Shown here: positions 11,359 through 20,612 of the stretch, piece by piece
Layout of the letters: every line of letters starts with the position of its first letter
Position numbering within the stretch: position 1 is the stretch's first letter
Origin: CAWAND01 sp963727915
GTDB lineage: Bacteria; Chloroflexota; Anaerolineae; Anaerolineales; E44-bin32
Reading direction: 5' to 3'
Length of the DNA: 64,000 bases
Assembly (NCBI GenBank): GCA_963727915.1
Contig: CAVSID010000003.1
Coordinates: forward strand, 1-64,000
Made by a program: the position numbers and the translations under genes
The notes under the pieces: model-generated
What the model was told of the DNA's origin: nothing
The model's input: only the letters and a program-made list of their open reading frames with translations
The model's database searches: none

Positions 11359-12276
11359 TCATCCTTTCGGCGCCACAAATGCCCGCTCAGCGGCGGAAGC
11401 TGGCGGGAAGTCATCCGTGGCCAGGATATAGACATCCGGGGAGGCCAGTGCTCGCTGGCACGGCGCCGAATCAAGGTCCGGGCACTCGATCAAGTGCCGT
11501 GGAAAGAAGAAGTACTGCATCGACCGAGCCAGCGAGAATTGTTCTTCTGTCTGGCCTGGGGGCAGGAGAATAGTGCCGTCTTGGGGCACAACTTGGGTGA
11601 TGTATTCGATGATCCGAGCAGCTTGGGCGCCCAGACCGAGGTCAGCGCTCCGGACTATGCGCGGCTGATCCGCAGACTTGTTTCACCTGCCAACCCCAGG
11701 GCAAGGCATACTCACGCAGGACGAACCCGGCCTGAAAAAGGATGCCAAGGCATCAGCACCGCTGTCCAAGCCGTGCCAGCGTGCACAGCCAACCAGCGCC
11801 TCAGTGCCATGGCTACGCCGTCACGCCCCGGCCGCCACGGGAGAGATAATCCCCTCCGCCTATGCTCTCCCCGGACGGCTCGGCGGGCCCGCTGGCGAAC
11901 ATACGCACAGCCGTTGTCACCATCAGCACAGCGGCCGGGAAGAACGCTCGGTAAAAAAATTTGGCTCAAGACCTGCTGAATTGTAGCGCCCAGAGTGTAG
12001 GACTGAAAGTAGAACATGCCGACGGCGACGGCGCTGACAAGGGCCGTCGTGGTGAAGGTGGGGAACACATCCCGGGGTGGCCCATGGAGCGGGTGTCGTT
12101 TCATCCATGAGCCTTGACCTCCGTGGTTGACTGGATCCCCGCCAAAGGCTTGGGCTACCCAGCGCGATGGCGAATTTCAGTCCATGGCCTTTGATTGCCG
12201 GTGACTGAAAGGTCACGCTGTCCGGACTTGCACATCTCCCGTCCGATGATCTCACCCTCCAGAGATGGTGTCCCAT
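11359..12276 (-). pseudogene. Broken membrane protein of unknown function
   Basis: A short broken gene between the GT2 gene and the GT-C gene on the same strand. One frame has a helix at ALVSAVAVGMFYFQSYTLG; another has a C-terminal soluble segment with SLARSMQYFFFPRHLIECPD and SPDVYILATDDFPP ending RAFVAPKG at 11359. The soluble part resembles the extracellular tails of the GT-C proteins in this window, so it may be the 3' part of such a gene. The start at 12276 is only the best available ATG; at least three frame changes are needed. I do not recognise a specific family. Confidence 0.35.
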
Positions 12277-12373
12277 TGTTCTCAGCAGTCTTGTGCCCTC
12301 GAGGGTCCTCGACGAAGACGGGCCGCCACCGGGCAAGCCCGCCTCGATTTTCCGGGCCGTCCAGCGATTCGGA

Positions 12374-13336
12374 TCACTTTTCGTCCTTGCGCTGGACTGA
12401 TGGGGTGACGTCAGGGCCGTCCGCACACGATAGTGAATTTCTTCACTAAGTCGCCGGTTTTTGGCGATCAGATCCGCCAGTAGGCCCAACAGAAAGACCT
12501 GAAACGCGATCAGGATCAACCCGGAGGCGATGATCACGGACTGGACATGGCCCGACCCCTGACCGATGGCAAAGTAGTAGACATAGCGAGCGAACAGAAT
12601 CAGGGCGGTGAGAAATGGTATCAGACTCAGAAGTGTGAAGATCCTGAGCAACTCGTACATCATGAAGATGCGCAAGATCGTGACAGCCGACCGGATCACG
12701 TAGTTGGGGATGTTTCTGATCAAGCGCGATTCCGGAGCTTGGGGTTGGCTTAATCGGGACGGACGTCACCACCAGCCCCGCTTTCCGGCCTGAATGATCG
12801 TCTCCAACGTGTAGGTGTAGCTGGAGAAGACCACCAGCTGCGCGGCTGCCTGCCTGGAAAGCGCCCTGAAACCGCTGGTGGCGTCCTGGACATCGGTGGC
12901 CGACGTCCACCGCACCACGCGAGTCCCGAGCTTCTGAAGCACTTCTTCAACCAAGAGAAGTGCGCGATGGTATCCACCTGTCGGTCCCCCACCACCATGT
13001 CGGCCTCGCCGCGCACAATGGGCGCAACCAGATCGGCGATGCTTGCCCCTGATATTGATGATCTCCATCAGTGTTGACAATGATGTCCGCACCGGCATTC
13101 AGACGGGCGTCCAGCCCGCCAGCAAACGCAAAGGCAAGCCCCCTGTTGCGGGGGAATCGGATGACATGATCCACGCCCAAATCCCGCGCCACGGAAGCGG
13201 TCCGGTCCGTGCTTCCGTCGTCGATCACCAGCGTTTCGATGACGTCCACGCCGGCGAGGTCACGCGGAAAATCAGCCAGGGTATCGGGCAGAGTAGCTTC
13301 CTCGTTGTAGCAAGGGATTTGGATGATCAGTTTCAC
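12374..13336 (-). pseudogene. Polyprenyl-phosphate glycosyltransferase (Dpm/GtrB-like GT2), frameshifted
   Basis: Family 2 glycosyltransferase of the dolichol-phosphate-mannose-synthase type, which transfers a sugar from a nucleotide donor to polyprenyl phosphate on the cytoplasmic face. The N-terminus reads MKLIIQIPCYNEEATLPDTL, followed by VIDDGSTDRT and the DxD-region motif NTDGDHQYQG. A second frame has DATSGFRALSRQAAAQLVVF. The third has the two C-terminal membrane helices, FTLLSLIPFLTALILFARYV and SVIIASGLILIAFQVFLLGL, before NRRLSEEIHYR. A plausible stop after a final slip is at 12376-12374. Frame changes are near 13040, 12960 and 12760. The palindrome at 12431-12448 lies inside the codons for LSEEIHY. 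This enzyme would supply polyprenyl-phosphate sugar to the neighbouring GT-C proteins. Confidence 0.7.
12431..12448. repeat. Palindrome TAGTGA-N6-TCACTA (family member 1)
   Basis: Perfect 6+6 inverted repeat with spacer ATTTCT, inside the 3' part of the GT2 gene. It differs from the other family members at the outer positions, but the changes are symmetric, so the palindrome is kept. Confidence 0.6.
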
Positions 13337-13351
13337 GACGTGCGTCTCCCC

Positions 13352-14400
13352 TCACAAGCCGCCAGGGCGGTTAGGACAGCAACTCTGAATTGTCCGCCGG
13401 CGGTTCATACGAGACAGTGTCGGCGCGGAGTGTCGCTCCAAGAGCCCGATAGCCAGAGCTCCCACGACCAGCAGGGCCAGGAACAGGGGATTGGCAAGCA
13501 GGACGCTTGCCCCCAGCGCGATGAAGGCGAGCAGGCCAGCATCACCGCCGCAAGCTGCATTGCCAGCACCGAACGGTTTGAAGTCCAGCCCCAACGCGAC
13601 CAAACGGTGGTAGGTATGGTCGCGAGCTGCCCGGTAGATGGGCTCGATGGCGGCGCAGCCGGGAAACGACCACCAGGGTGGTGTCGAAGATGGGCACGCC
13701 CAGTACCAGGATGGGTGTGAACCATGAGACGCCTTGGGGAAGACCGGCACGCGCTCGGCACATAAGCAATGCCCACGGCCGCAAGCACAAAACCCAGAAC
13801 CTGTGCACCCGAATCTCCAAGGAAGAGATACGCCGGCGAGGTGTTGAAGAAGAATACGCCCAGACAGGCCGAGCAGCCCGGCCGAGAGCGACGACACACC
13901 GGTTGGCCGGCATCGATCGTCACCAGCATAAAGAAGGCGGCTGCCACGCTCGCCAACCCGATTGCCAAGCCATCCTTGCTGTCCACCAGGTTGAAGGCAT
14001 TGACCATGCCGACCACCCACAGCACGGTTATCCCGAGATCAATTCCGAAGTTGCGCGTCACATGAACCTGGATGCCCAAACCGATCAGCAGTCCGGCCGC
14101 CAGCAGCTGGCCGCCAATCTTCCAGAAGGGGGCCAGGTCGAAGCGATCGTCCAGTGCACCCCATACCATCATCCAGGTGGCACCGGCGAGGATGGCCAGT
14201 ACCTGGCGGTCCAGCTGCGGCCGCACGATGGCGTAGGATAGCCAGAGCGCCAGCGTCAGGACCAGCCCTCCGGTCAGCGGCGTGGGTTCATGATGGGTCT
14301 TGTGAGGCGCAGAACCAGGAACATCGAGCAAGCCCAGCCGCACAGCATACGTCGGGCGAGGGGCGATAGGAACAGGCGCACACCTGGCTACCAATATCAT
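13352..14400 (-). pseudogene. WecA/TagO/MraY-type phosphosugar transferase, frameshifted
   Basis: Membrane enzyme transferring a sugar-1-phosphate from a UDP-sugar to undecaprenyl phosphate, the usual first step in lipid-linked glycan assembly. Near the N-terminus is GLLDVPGSAPHKTHHEPTP followed by LTGG, the family D-x-P-x(4)-K-x-H-x-x-P-T-P signature. VNAFNLVDSKDGLAIGLAS contains the Asn-Ala-Phe-Asn/Asp-Gly-Leu motif, with SKDG where LDG is usual. AYLFLGDSGAQVLGFVLA is the FLGDSG motif. Several helices lie between them. The frame changes near 13900 and 13750, and the N-terminal helix looks corrupted, with a more typical LFLSPLARRM in another frame. It lies 15 bp upstream of the GT2 gene. Confidence 0.7.
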
Positions 14401-14422
14401 CGGAAGAGATCGGCAAGCTGTG

Positions 14423-16045
14423 TTATCGATGCCGCCACCACCTCGTCTCGGCTCGAGTTCGGCTGAAGGACCACGCACGCGAGTCATCAATTCTAAGCAT
14501 TGCTGGGTCCCGGGCGGTACCCAAACTGCAGCCCTGCCGTCCGCAGTGTGGCTGCGACGCAGATGGACATAGGCAACCGTGATCGGCCCCCATTACAACC
14601 CAGATCTGGGGGAAAAGCGAGGTGTCCAGGCTGAAGCCTTCGACAAACTGTGCCGGATGGCCAGGATACCGACCAACCCGAGGGTCCGGGCCACACCACT
14701 CCCGGTGAACAGGCTTCAGCGCAGCCGGCCCATCACCAAGAGCCAGGCCAAGTAGGCAGAAAAGCCGAGCAGACCGGTTTCCGGCAAGCAGGCGGATCCA
14801 GAGGATTCTTGGTCGGGAACGTGGGATTGTCGGGAGGCTGAGAACCGCCGGATCTCGGTCAACGTGTAGCCGTAGGACGAGACGGAGTGCAAACAAAAAC
14901 CGGCGTCACCCGGCACTCCAAAGACGGGTAAGCCCCAAACGCCGAAAAAGGCAGCCCGCCAGTAGACCAATCGCTCAGCAAAAGCCACTCGATTGGCCAG
15001 TTGGTAGGCACGGCGTAGGAAGTTGCTGCCGAATTGACATCATCTCATTGGGGACTTGGAGGACGTGGCGGAGCCGCCGATCATAGGCTGCGCCGACCTT
15101 AACCAGACCATACCCCGCACCTACGAGCCCGACCACCGCCCAGTACGATAGCCGATGCCAGAAGGGCGCCTTGAAGCCGCCGTGAGCAGGGCGTCCGTTG
15201 GCCTATCTTGTGAGCGAGGCGGTGCAGACGCCCCGAACCAGGAGCACGTAAAGCACTCCCACCATCACGATCAAGCTGAGCATGCTTATTCGAGAGCGCG
15301 CCATGACCAGGACTGGCAGTTCCCCATCCGAGCAAGACCAGTTCGATAGAGAAGTACGTCTCCGATGCGTGAAGGCCGAAAATCGAGTGAGCACACTGCC
15401 CAGCCAAAGTGGCAGATACAGGACGACCAACTGATCGCCCAACCACGAAGGCTCAAATGCCATGCCAGACACCCGGTTTCGAAGCAGGTCCCGCACCGAG
15501 ATCAGGCGCTAAATCCGGTTGAGCGTCACGGGGATGTTGGCCACATTGTCGGTGACATAGATAGCCTGCAGGCTGGACCAAATGAGCGTGAGCACGGCCC
15601 CAAAGTACAACGCCCATAATGATGTGCGGATGCGGCGCTCTGAATCGGGCAGGCTGACGGCGCACAGATAGAAACAGACGCCGATGCCGAGGGTCGCCAG
15701 GGCTCGCAGCTCACGGCTCCAGGGCACCTGCCCCTTGTAGGGACCGAGGGGCAATGTCAAGCCTATGCCCGCCGAAAGCACCGCCAGCAATGCGAAGAGA
15801 AGCAGGGGCCGAACATGTGCCGGAAAACGGCCGTTCGCAACGACGTAAGGCACCAACCACGTCAGCACCAAGATGAAGAGTATCAACGCCGATAGCGGGT
15901 AGACGCTCGAATCGCCGACGTAATTCCGAACCAGGGGGAAACTCGTCACAGGGACGGCCGCCAACAAAGCCAGCCATAACCACCACGCAACGTGCCGGAT
16001 GATTTTGCCTAGCCTGGCATTTGCAAACGGAAGGGATTTGTCCAT
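14423..16045 (-). pseudogene. O-antigen ligase / polymerase (Wzy_C-like), frameshifted
   Basis: Polytopic membrane protein of the O-antigen ligase (Wzy_C) type, which joins or polymerises lipid-linked glycan on the outer membrane face. The first 178 residues are in a clean frame: MDKSLPFANARLGKI, then helices at HVAWWLWLALLAAVPV, LSALILFILVLTWLVPYVVA and RPLLLFALLAVLSAGIGL, then ERRIRTSLWALYFGAVLTL. After a slip near 15500 comes NRVSGMAFEPSWLGDQLVVL, the family's conserved (R)(V)(T/S)G(L/M)AFEPSW block, then ISMLSLIVMVGVLYVLLVRG. The C-terminal part has ETGLLGFSAYLAWLLVMGRL and LAIRHSLSKAS. At least four frame changes. It lies directly downstream of the Wzz-like gene, a typical pairing. The 3' end is not well defined. 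Confidence 0.65.
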
Positions 16046-16126
16046 CAGCGGGTCAGGACCAAGTCGGAATTGAGCATGGTGCCGAAGAAGCCGCCCAAGG
16101 CGCGCGGACCGCTGCTCGAAGGCTCA

Positions 16127-16948
16127 TCATTCCGGCCCGCGTCCCATGCGCCTCCAACCCGCCCATTCGCGCCGGGACAGCGCCGCGAGGAGCCCCAGGA
16201 CAAGTCCGACAACCGTCCCGCCCAGCGCCAATAGGGCCCGGGCCTGCCGAGTTGGCTCGCTCGGTGGTTCCGCCGACTGCGTAGTGCTGATGACCATGCC
16301 CGGCAAGATTCCATGACTCAAGCGAGCTTCAGTGAGCAGTTCTGAACTCACTTGGTCCGGGTCAAGATTGAGATTCATCTCATCACAGACCCAAAGGTTG
16401 GACCGCCCCTCCGATACCACCACCTCAGGCTTGCATGCCACACTGAAGAGGAGCGCCTGGAACTCTCCCGCCTTGATGGCATGCGCCTGAGCCGCCTTGA
16501 ACTCGGCGGTCGCCGCCGAAGCCCAGGCATTGGCGCGCTCAGCGGCATCCGAAGGCGAGCCGGCCGTCGCCCTCAAATACCATTCGCCCTCAAAATGGTC
16601 CAGTCTGATGTGGGAGCGGAAATCGCTGGCTGCCGAGCCGGCCAATGCCGGCGCCAATTGCGCCCGGGCCGCCTCAAGTGTGGAGTCGGAGAGGAACAGA
16701 TCCTGCGTCCGCAGATCTGCCTCATACTGGACATTGTCAGAAAATGGCGCCGCCAGGTTGGGGTCAACGCCGACGCCGAGGCTGGCGCTTGCCTGGAAAG
16801 TGGGCGGGAGCGCCCAATTTGCAGCCAGACCCAGCAAACCGCCCAAGACGCCCATGATGAAGATGAGCTGCCAGCTGCCCAACAGCTTGCTGGCCACCTG
16901 GGAGGGCTGCACGTCTTGTGAGAGAAGCGAATCCATGGGTTTTTCCAC
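16127..16948 (-). CDS. Chain-length determinant protein (Wzz-like)
   Basis: Intact protein of 273 residues with the Wzz/PCP-1 layout: a short cytoplasmic N-terminus, a membrane helix around residues 24-46 (QLIFIMGVLGGLLGLAANWA), about 190 periplasmic or external residues rich in Ala, Glu and Leu, and a second helix around 238-260 (LALGGTVVGLVLGLLAALSR) preceded by a Pro/Glu-rich stretch (AEPPSEPTRQ). Such proteins set polysaccharide chain length together with a Wzy/ligase. No C-terminal tyrosine-kinase domain is present. The open frame starts at GTG 16948; ATG 16936 (MDSLLSQDV) is an alternative. Gene order Wzz-like then ligase on the same strand supports the role. Confidence 0.7.
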   Translation of the reverse strand: MEKPMDSLLSQDVQPSQVASKLLGSWQLIFIMGVLGGLLGLAANWALPPTFQASASLGVGVDPNLAAPFSDNVQYEADLRTQDLFLSDSTLEAARAQLAPALAGSAASDFRSHIRLDHFEGEWYLRATAGSPSDAAERANAWASAATAEFKAAQAHAIKAGEFQALLFSVACKPEVVVSEGRSNLWVCDEMNLNLDPDQVSSELLTEARLSHGILPGMVISTTQSAEPPSEPTRQARALLALGGTVVGLVLGLLAALSRREWAGWRRMGRGPE

Positions 16949-17043
16949 CCAGATGTCGGATCGTCAGCCTACCAGTCTACCACCGGCGGCCCTGGCTTCC
17001 CAAAGGCGGATGGCACCGCGACAGGTCATCCGAGGGGGATCTG

Positions 17044-18918
17044 TTAGCGCGAGAAGATGGCCGTGAGCTGATGGAACAGCTGGGGATTGTAGGTTTCGAA
17101 ATTCCCCTGGAAGCCGGTCATGGCCAGCAGCGTTCCGGCGAGGACCGACGCCAAAGCCAGCACAAAAGCCAAGGCAGTGACCATCCGCCGGGCGAAGGGG
17201 TGGTCGGTCAGGCGGCGATATGCCTCCCAGAAACCGATGGCCGCCAACAACCCAAGCGTGGGGACAAAATCGACCTCGTGTCGCATCGAGATTGCGACGA
17301 AGGAAGCCAGCGGTGCGATCAGCAAGGCCGCGGTAGCGATGAGGAAGGTCTGGACGCCCTGGACACCAGTCAGCAGCTCGTTCCAGGCGGCCCAACCCTG
17401 GCGTCCCCCGGCCGCGCTCGCAAGCGCCATCCCCCAGCCCACCATCGTCACACCTGTGAGCCAAAGAAACGGAATCGCCACCAGGACGCCGGCGACCTTC
17501 TCGGTGTGGTAGCCATCGGGCGCATAGGTATGCGTCAGCCAGATATAGTACTGCCCCCATTCCGGCTTAAGGTAGGGAAAGACGCTCAGCCAATGGACAC
17601 CATTCAGGAAGTAATTGTACAGATTGGGTATGGCATTCTGGATACGGAAGACTTCCGAGTACTGGTGAAACACATCAAACCGGCCCAGCTGGTAGCGATG
17701 GCCAAACTCCAGCCAAGACCCAAAGCGGGCCCGATTGTATGCGCCGAACAAGGCGGCTGCGACAAACATCGGCAAACCCGCCGCCAACGACGATCCGGCA
17801 ACCTGCCCCAGCCTGGCGTGCCTTGCCTTGAGGGTCACGCCCAGGCCGACGGCCAGGACAAACAGGCAGGCCGGCGCCAGGTTCAGGCGGCAGGCGAGCC
17901 CCAGCGCGAGCAAGGCGCTGGCTGCCGCCAGGCGCCGCAGGGACAGCGGATCACCCCAAAAGGCCGGCATGGTCGCCAAAATGCCTGCCAGCAGGAAGAA
18001 CTGTCCCGAAGCGATGGCCACTTCGTAAACGGCCCCTCGGCTGAGCAGCCAGACCAGAGGGGTTGCCCCGGCCAAGGCGACAGCGGGCGGCAGGACTACC
18101 CACCATGGGAGACCCCCGGGCCATCGCCGCCAAAGTGCCAATAGGCACAGGATCCCCATCAAACTCAGCGCAGCCAGGAAGAACGCTGCCAGCAGTCCAT
18201 CATTGACCTGGACGGGGGCGATAAGCTTGGCCGCCGCCAGGAGCACCGACGGTACAGGGCCCCAGTAGAGGAAGAATTCGCCTTTGTAGTAGGAGATGTC
18301 CCAGAGGCCGGGCAGATATTGTCGCGACGCCATCACGTACGGATCGGGCATGGCCAGCAGTTGGGGGGACGGCTGGACCGGCAGGCTGAGCTTGCCCTGG
18401 ACGAAACCCTGCGCCAGCAGGTCGAAGTCGCTCGTGGTCGGCGGCCAGTTGGTCCAGGTGCCCACGGACCCGATCCAGACGTAGACCGCCACCGCAGCAA
18501 TCCAAACGCAGATACTTGCGCTGAGCGCGGTCCGCTGAGGGGTGGCCAGCAGGGTCCGCACGATGGGCAGGCTGTGTAATAGACCGGAGACCGCTTGGCC
18601 AACCCTGGATACGGCCGCACCGAGCCTCTGAAGCGCCGATAGCACAGCCACGGTGCCCGGCCAGGTGGCGGTCCGGTGCCTGACCGAGCGTAGACGTGGT
18701 AAATCCTTGCCCAGCCGCCATGCCCATGTGAACCAAGCCGGGAGCCACGCCGCAGCCGTCACTGCCAGTCCCACGCCGAAAAGCAACTTCCGCGATGGTC
18801 CCCAACCCGAGTTGGTGTCCAGACCCAGCGGGACAGCGAAAACGGCCGCGCCTGCGAGGACAAAACCGCCGAGGGTGAGCAAGATACGCAGGACGACATG
18901 CTTTCGTGCAGAGGTCAT
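17044..18918 (-). CDS. Large polytopic membrane protein, probable GT-C glycosyltransferase
   Basis: Intact protein of about 624 residues with at least twelve hydrophobic helices. The first extracytoplasmic loop carries acidic residues in WPPTTSDFDLLAQGFVQG, as expected of the donor-binding loop in GT-C enzymes. A later block, GLACRLNLAPACLFVLAVG, is in the position where related proteins have AWTRPEG-like sequences. The C-terminal half has NFLNGVHWLSVFPYLKPEW-like aromatic residues and a DFVPTLGLLAAIGFWEAYR helix near the end. It does not look closely related to the other GT-C proteins here. Start: ATG 18918 is preferred over TTG 18933. A TTTGTGA-type palindrome sits about 66 bp upstream of that ATG. 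Substrate unknown. Confidence 0.65.
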   Translation of the reverse strand: MTSARKHVVLRILLTLGGFVLAGAAVFAVPLGLDTNSGWGPSRKLLFGVGLAVTAAAWLPAWFTWAWRLGKDLPRLRSVRHRTATWPGTVAVLSALQRLGAAVSRVGQAVSGLLHSLPIVRTLLATPQRTALSASICVWIAAVAVYVWIGSVGTWTNWPPTTSDFDLLAQGFVQGKLSLPVQPSPQLLAMPDPYVMASRQYLPGLWDISYYKGEFFLYWGPVPSVLLAAAKLIAPVQVNDGLLAAFFLAALSLMGILCLLALWRRWPGGLPWWVVLPPAVALAGATPLVWLLSRGAVYEVAIASGQFFLLAGILATMPAFWGDPLSLRRLAAASALLALGLACRLNLAPACLFVLAVGLGVTLKARHARLGQVAGSSLAAGLPMFVAAALFGAYNRARFGSWLEFGHRYQLGRFDVFHQYSEVFRIQNAIPNLYNYFLNGVHWLSVFPYLKPEWGQYYIWLTHTYAPDGYHTEKVAGVLVAIPFLWLTGVTMVGWGMALASAAGGRQGWAAWNELLTGVQGVQTFLIATAALLIAPLASFVAISMRHEVDFVPTLGLLAAIGFWEAYRRLTDHPFARRMVTALAFVLALASVLAGTLLAMTGFQGNFETYNPQLFHQLTAIFSR

Positions 18919-18933
18919 ATCAGGGACTGCCAA

Positions 18934-19370
18934 GTCTCATTGCGATGAGCGCACCAATCCATCGGAGCGGGCGTGGCCATGCGATTTGTGAGAGATTTCA
19001 CAAATGGAAACCCGTGTGACGTCTCGGGGTGCGGGGATCCCTCAGGCGGCGGATTCACGATGGAGAATGATAGCATAGGGAATTCTCATCCTGGTCAGCC
19101 ATGGGCGGCCAACGAGTGTCTCGAGCCGGGCTTTGCAGATACAATGTGCCTGACTTGGCAGGGGCCGCTGGCTCAAAGGCGGTTGTCAAATCGCATGGAT
19201 CCAACGCATACGCGGGGTCCGCAAACGGCTGTCGTTCGCCAATCGACCCCCGGATTTTCCTTTCCGGATCAAGCGCGAGACACCATGCCTGGCCCATAGT
19301 GACAGGCCGGCACCATGCCATGACCGCGTGATCACAGACGTCCAGGTAATCCGAACAACGGTGCTAACCC
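18934..19370. other. Divergent intergenic region
   Basis: About 440 bases separate the minus-strand GT-C gene from the plus-strand GT4 gene, so promoters for both should lie here. I see one strong palindrome (18984-19005) but no clear -35/-10 pair on either strand. A plus-strand open frame at 18973-19299 has no recognisable features and is probably not a gene. Confidence 0.5.
18984..19005. promoter_or_regulatory. Palindrome ATTTGTGA-N6-TCACAAAT, candidate operator (family member 2)
   Basis: An 8+8 perfect inverted repeat with spacer GAGATT, 66 bp upstream of the ATG at 18918 and 366 bp upstream of the GT4 gene. The core TGTGA-N6-TCACA equals the CRP half-site arrangement and is also close to the Rex operator TTGTGAA-N4-TTCACAA. 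It is the only family member in a divergent promoter region, so the best candidate for a real operator. The binding protein cannot be told from sequence. Confidence 0.55.
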
Positions 19371-20612
19371 ATGCGCCTGACGATCATCAACCAATTCTAC
19401 ACGCCCGACCTCGCGCCGACCGGCCAGCTGGCCGCCTCGCTGGCCGAACACCGCGCCCGGCAGGGGGATGAGGTGTCGATCATCACCAGCGCCGGAGGTT
19501 ATGTCCCCCAATCGCGAGTGGCAGCCGTCAGCGCAGGCGACAATCCACATGTCCACCGTCTCTGGACGCCACGCGCCGGCAAAGCTTCCGCACCCAGCCG
19601 CCTGGCAGACTACGCGGTCTTCGCCCTCCAGGCCGGCCTGCGCATGTTGACGCTCCCCGGGCAGGATGTGATCATCTCGCTGACCACTCCGCCTTTCATC
19701 GCCTGGACCGCTGTCCTTCACCGCCTTCTGCACCGGAAAGCAGTCGTGGTCCTGTGGAACATGGATTGCTACCCCGAGATCCTCGAACGAACCGGGGCTA
19801 TTCGACAGGGGGGTGTCGTCAGCCGTTTCCTTCGCTGGCTCAATCGGCGCCTGTTCAGCCGGGTCACGGCGGTGGTGGCCCTGGATCAGGCGATGCTTGA
19901 TTTACTGCGAACGTCCTACGGACCTGTGAAGGATGGACTGATCTGGCGGGTGATACCCAACTGGGAACCCGCACACAAGTTCCCGTCGAACCAGACACCC
20001 GCGACATGGCCTGGGGCGGAACCACTCGGCCTTGAAAACAGCTTTGTCGTCCTGTACACGGGCAATGCCGGTTTCGGCCACGATTTTGAGAGCGTGCTTG
20101 CCGCGGCCGAACGGCTGGGGGCAGATTCCATCAACTGGCTGTTTGTCGGCGGAGGGCAGAAGTACGTCTGGCTCAAAGAACAGGTGACGTTGCGCAGGTT
20201 GGAGCAGGTCCATCTGATGGACTATGTGGCAAGCGATGAGGTGCCGTCCGTCCTGGCCAGCGCAGGTTGCGCGTTGATCACAATGAACGAAAACGCCCTG
20301 GGCGTCATCGCACCGAGCAAGCTGCACGCCAGCCTGGCGATGGGGCTGCCAATTCTGTATGTCGGCCCGCCCGGGGGGAACGTCGATGAAGCGATCCGCC
20401 GCTTTGGCTTCGGCGTCAGCCTGAGGCAAGGCGACATCGACGGCATCGTCGAGTTCTTGCGGCACCTGGTCGGTGACCCCGCCTACAGGCGAACTTTGGG
20501 CGGACGGGCACGGGCTGCTTTCGAAGAGGCTTACTGCGACACGATGACGCTTCCCCTGTTTGACGACCTGCTGGAGGCCGCCACACGCTCTCGCAGAGCC
20601 CAGGTCAGCTGA
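19371..20612 (+). CDS. Glycosyltransferase family 4 (WcaI-like)
   Basis: Soluble GT-B fold glycosyltransferase of 413 residues, similar in layout to WcaI-type colanic-acid transferases. The N-terminus reads MRLTIINQFYTPDLAPTGQ, the typical acceptor-domain opening of this group. A linker IPNWEP precedes the second domain, which has VVLYTGNAGFGHDFE (start of the C-terminal Rossmann fold), VGGGQKYVWLKE and SKLHASLAMGLPILYVGP, the donor-binding region in which the usual E-x7-E is partly replaced. Length is normal for GT4. It is the only plus-strand gene between 1 and 28 kb and is convergent with the tandem GT2 gene, whose open frame runs antisense through its 3' half. Sugar unknown. Confidence 0.8.
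   Translation: MRLTIINQFYTPDLAPTGQLAASLAEHRARQGDEVSIITSAGGYVPQSRVAAVSAGDNPHVHRLWTPRAGKASAPSRLADYAVFALQAGLRMLTLPGQDVIISLTTPPFIAWTAVLHRLLHRKAVVVLWNMDCYPEILERTGAIRQGGVVSRFLRWLNRRLFSRVTAVVALDQAMLDLLRTSYGPVKDGLIWRVIPNWEPAHKFPSNQTPATWPGAEPLGLENSFVVLYTGNAGFGHDFESVLAAAERLGADSINWLFVGGGQKYVWLKEQVTLRRLEQVHLMDYVASDEVPSVLASAGCALITMNENALGVIAPSKLHASLAMGLPILYVGPPGGNVDEAIRRFGFGVSLRQGDIDGIVEFLRHLVGDPAYRRTLGGRARAAFEEAYCDTMTLPLFDDLLEAATRSRRAQVS

Noticed and set aside
16918..18144. 408-codon open frame on the plus strand, antisense to the large GT-C gene
   Set aside because: Residues are rich in Gln, Arg, Gly and Pro with no domain or helix pattern; the minus strand has a clean membrane protein. High GC produces long shadow frames.
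18973..19299. 109-codon open frame in the divergent intergenic region
   Set aside because: No domain, no clear ribosome binding site, and it begins within the palindrome region; probably not translated.
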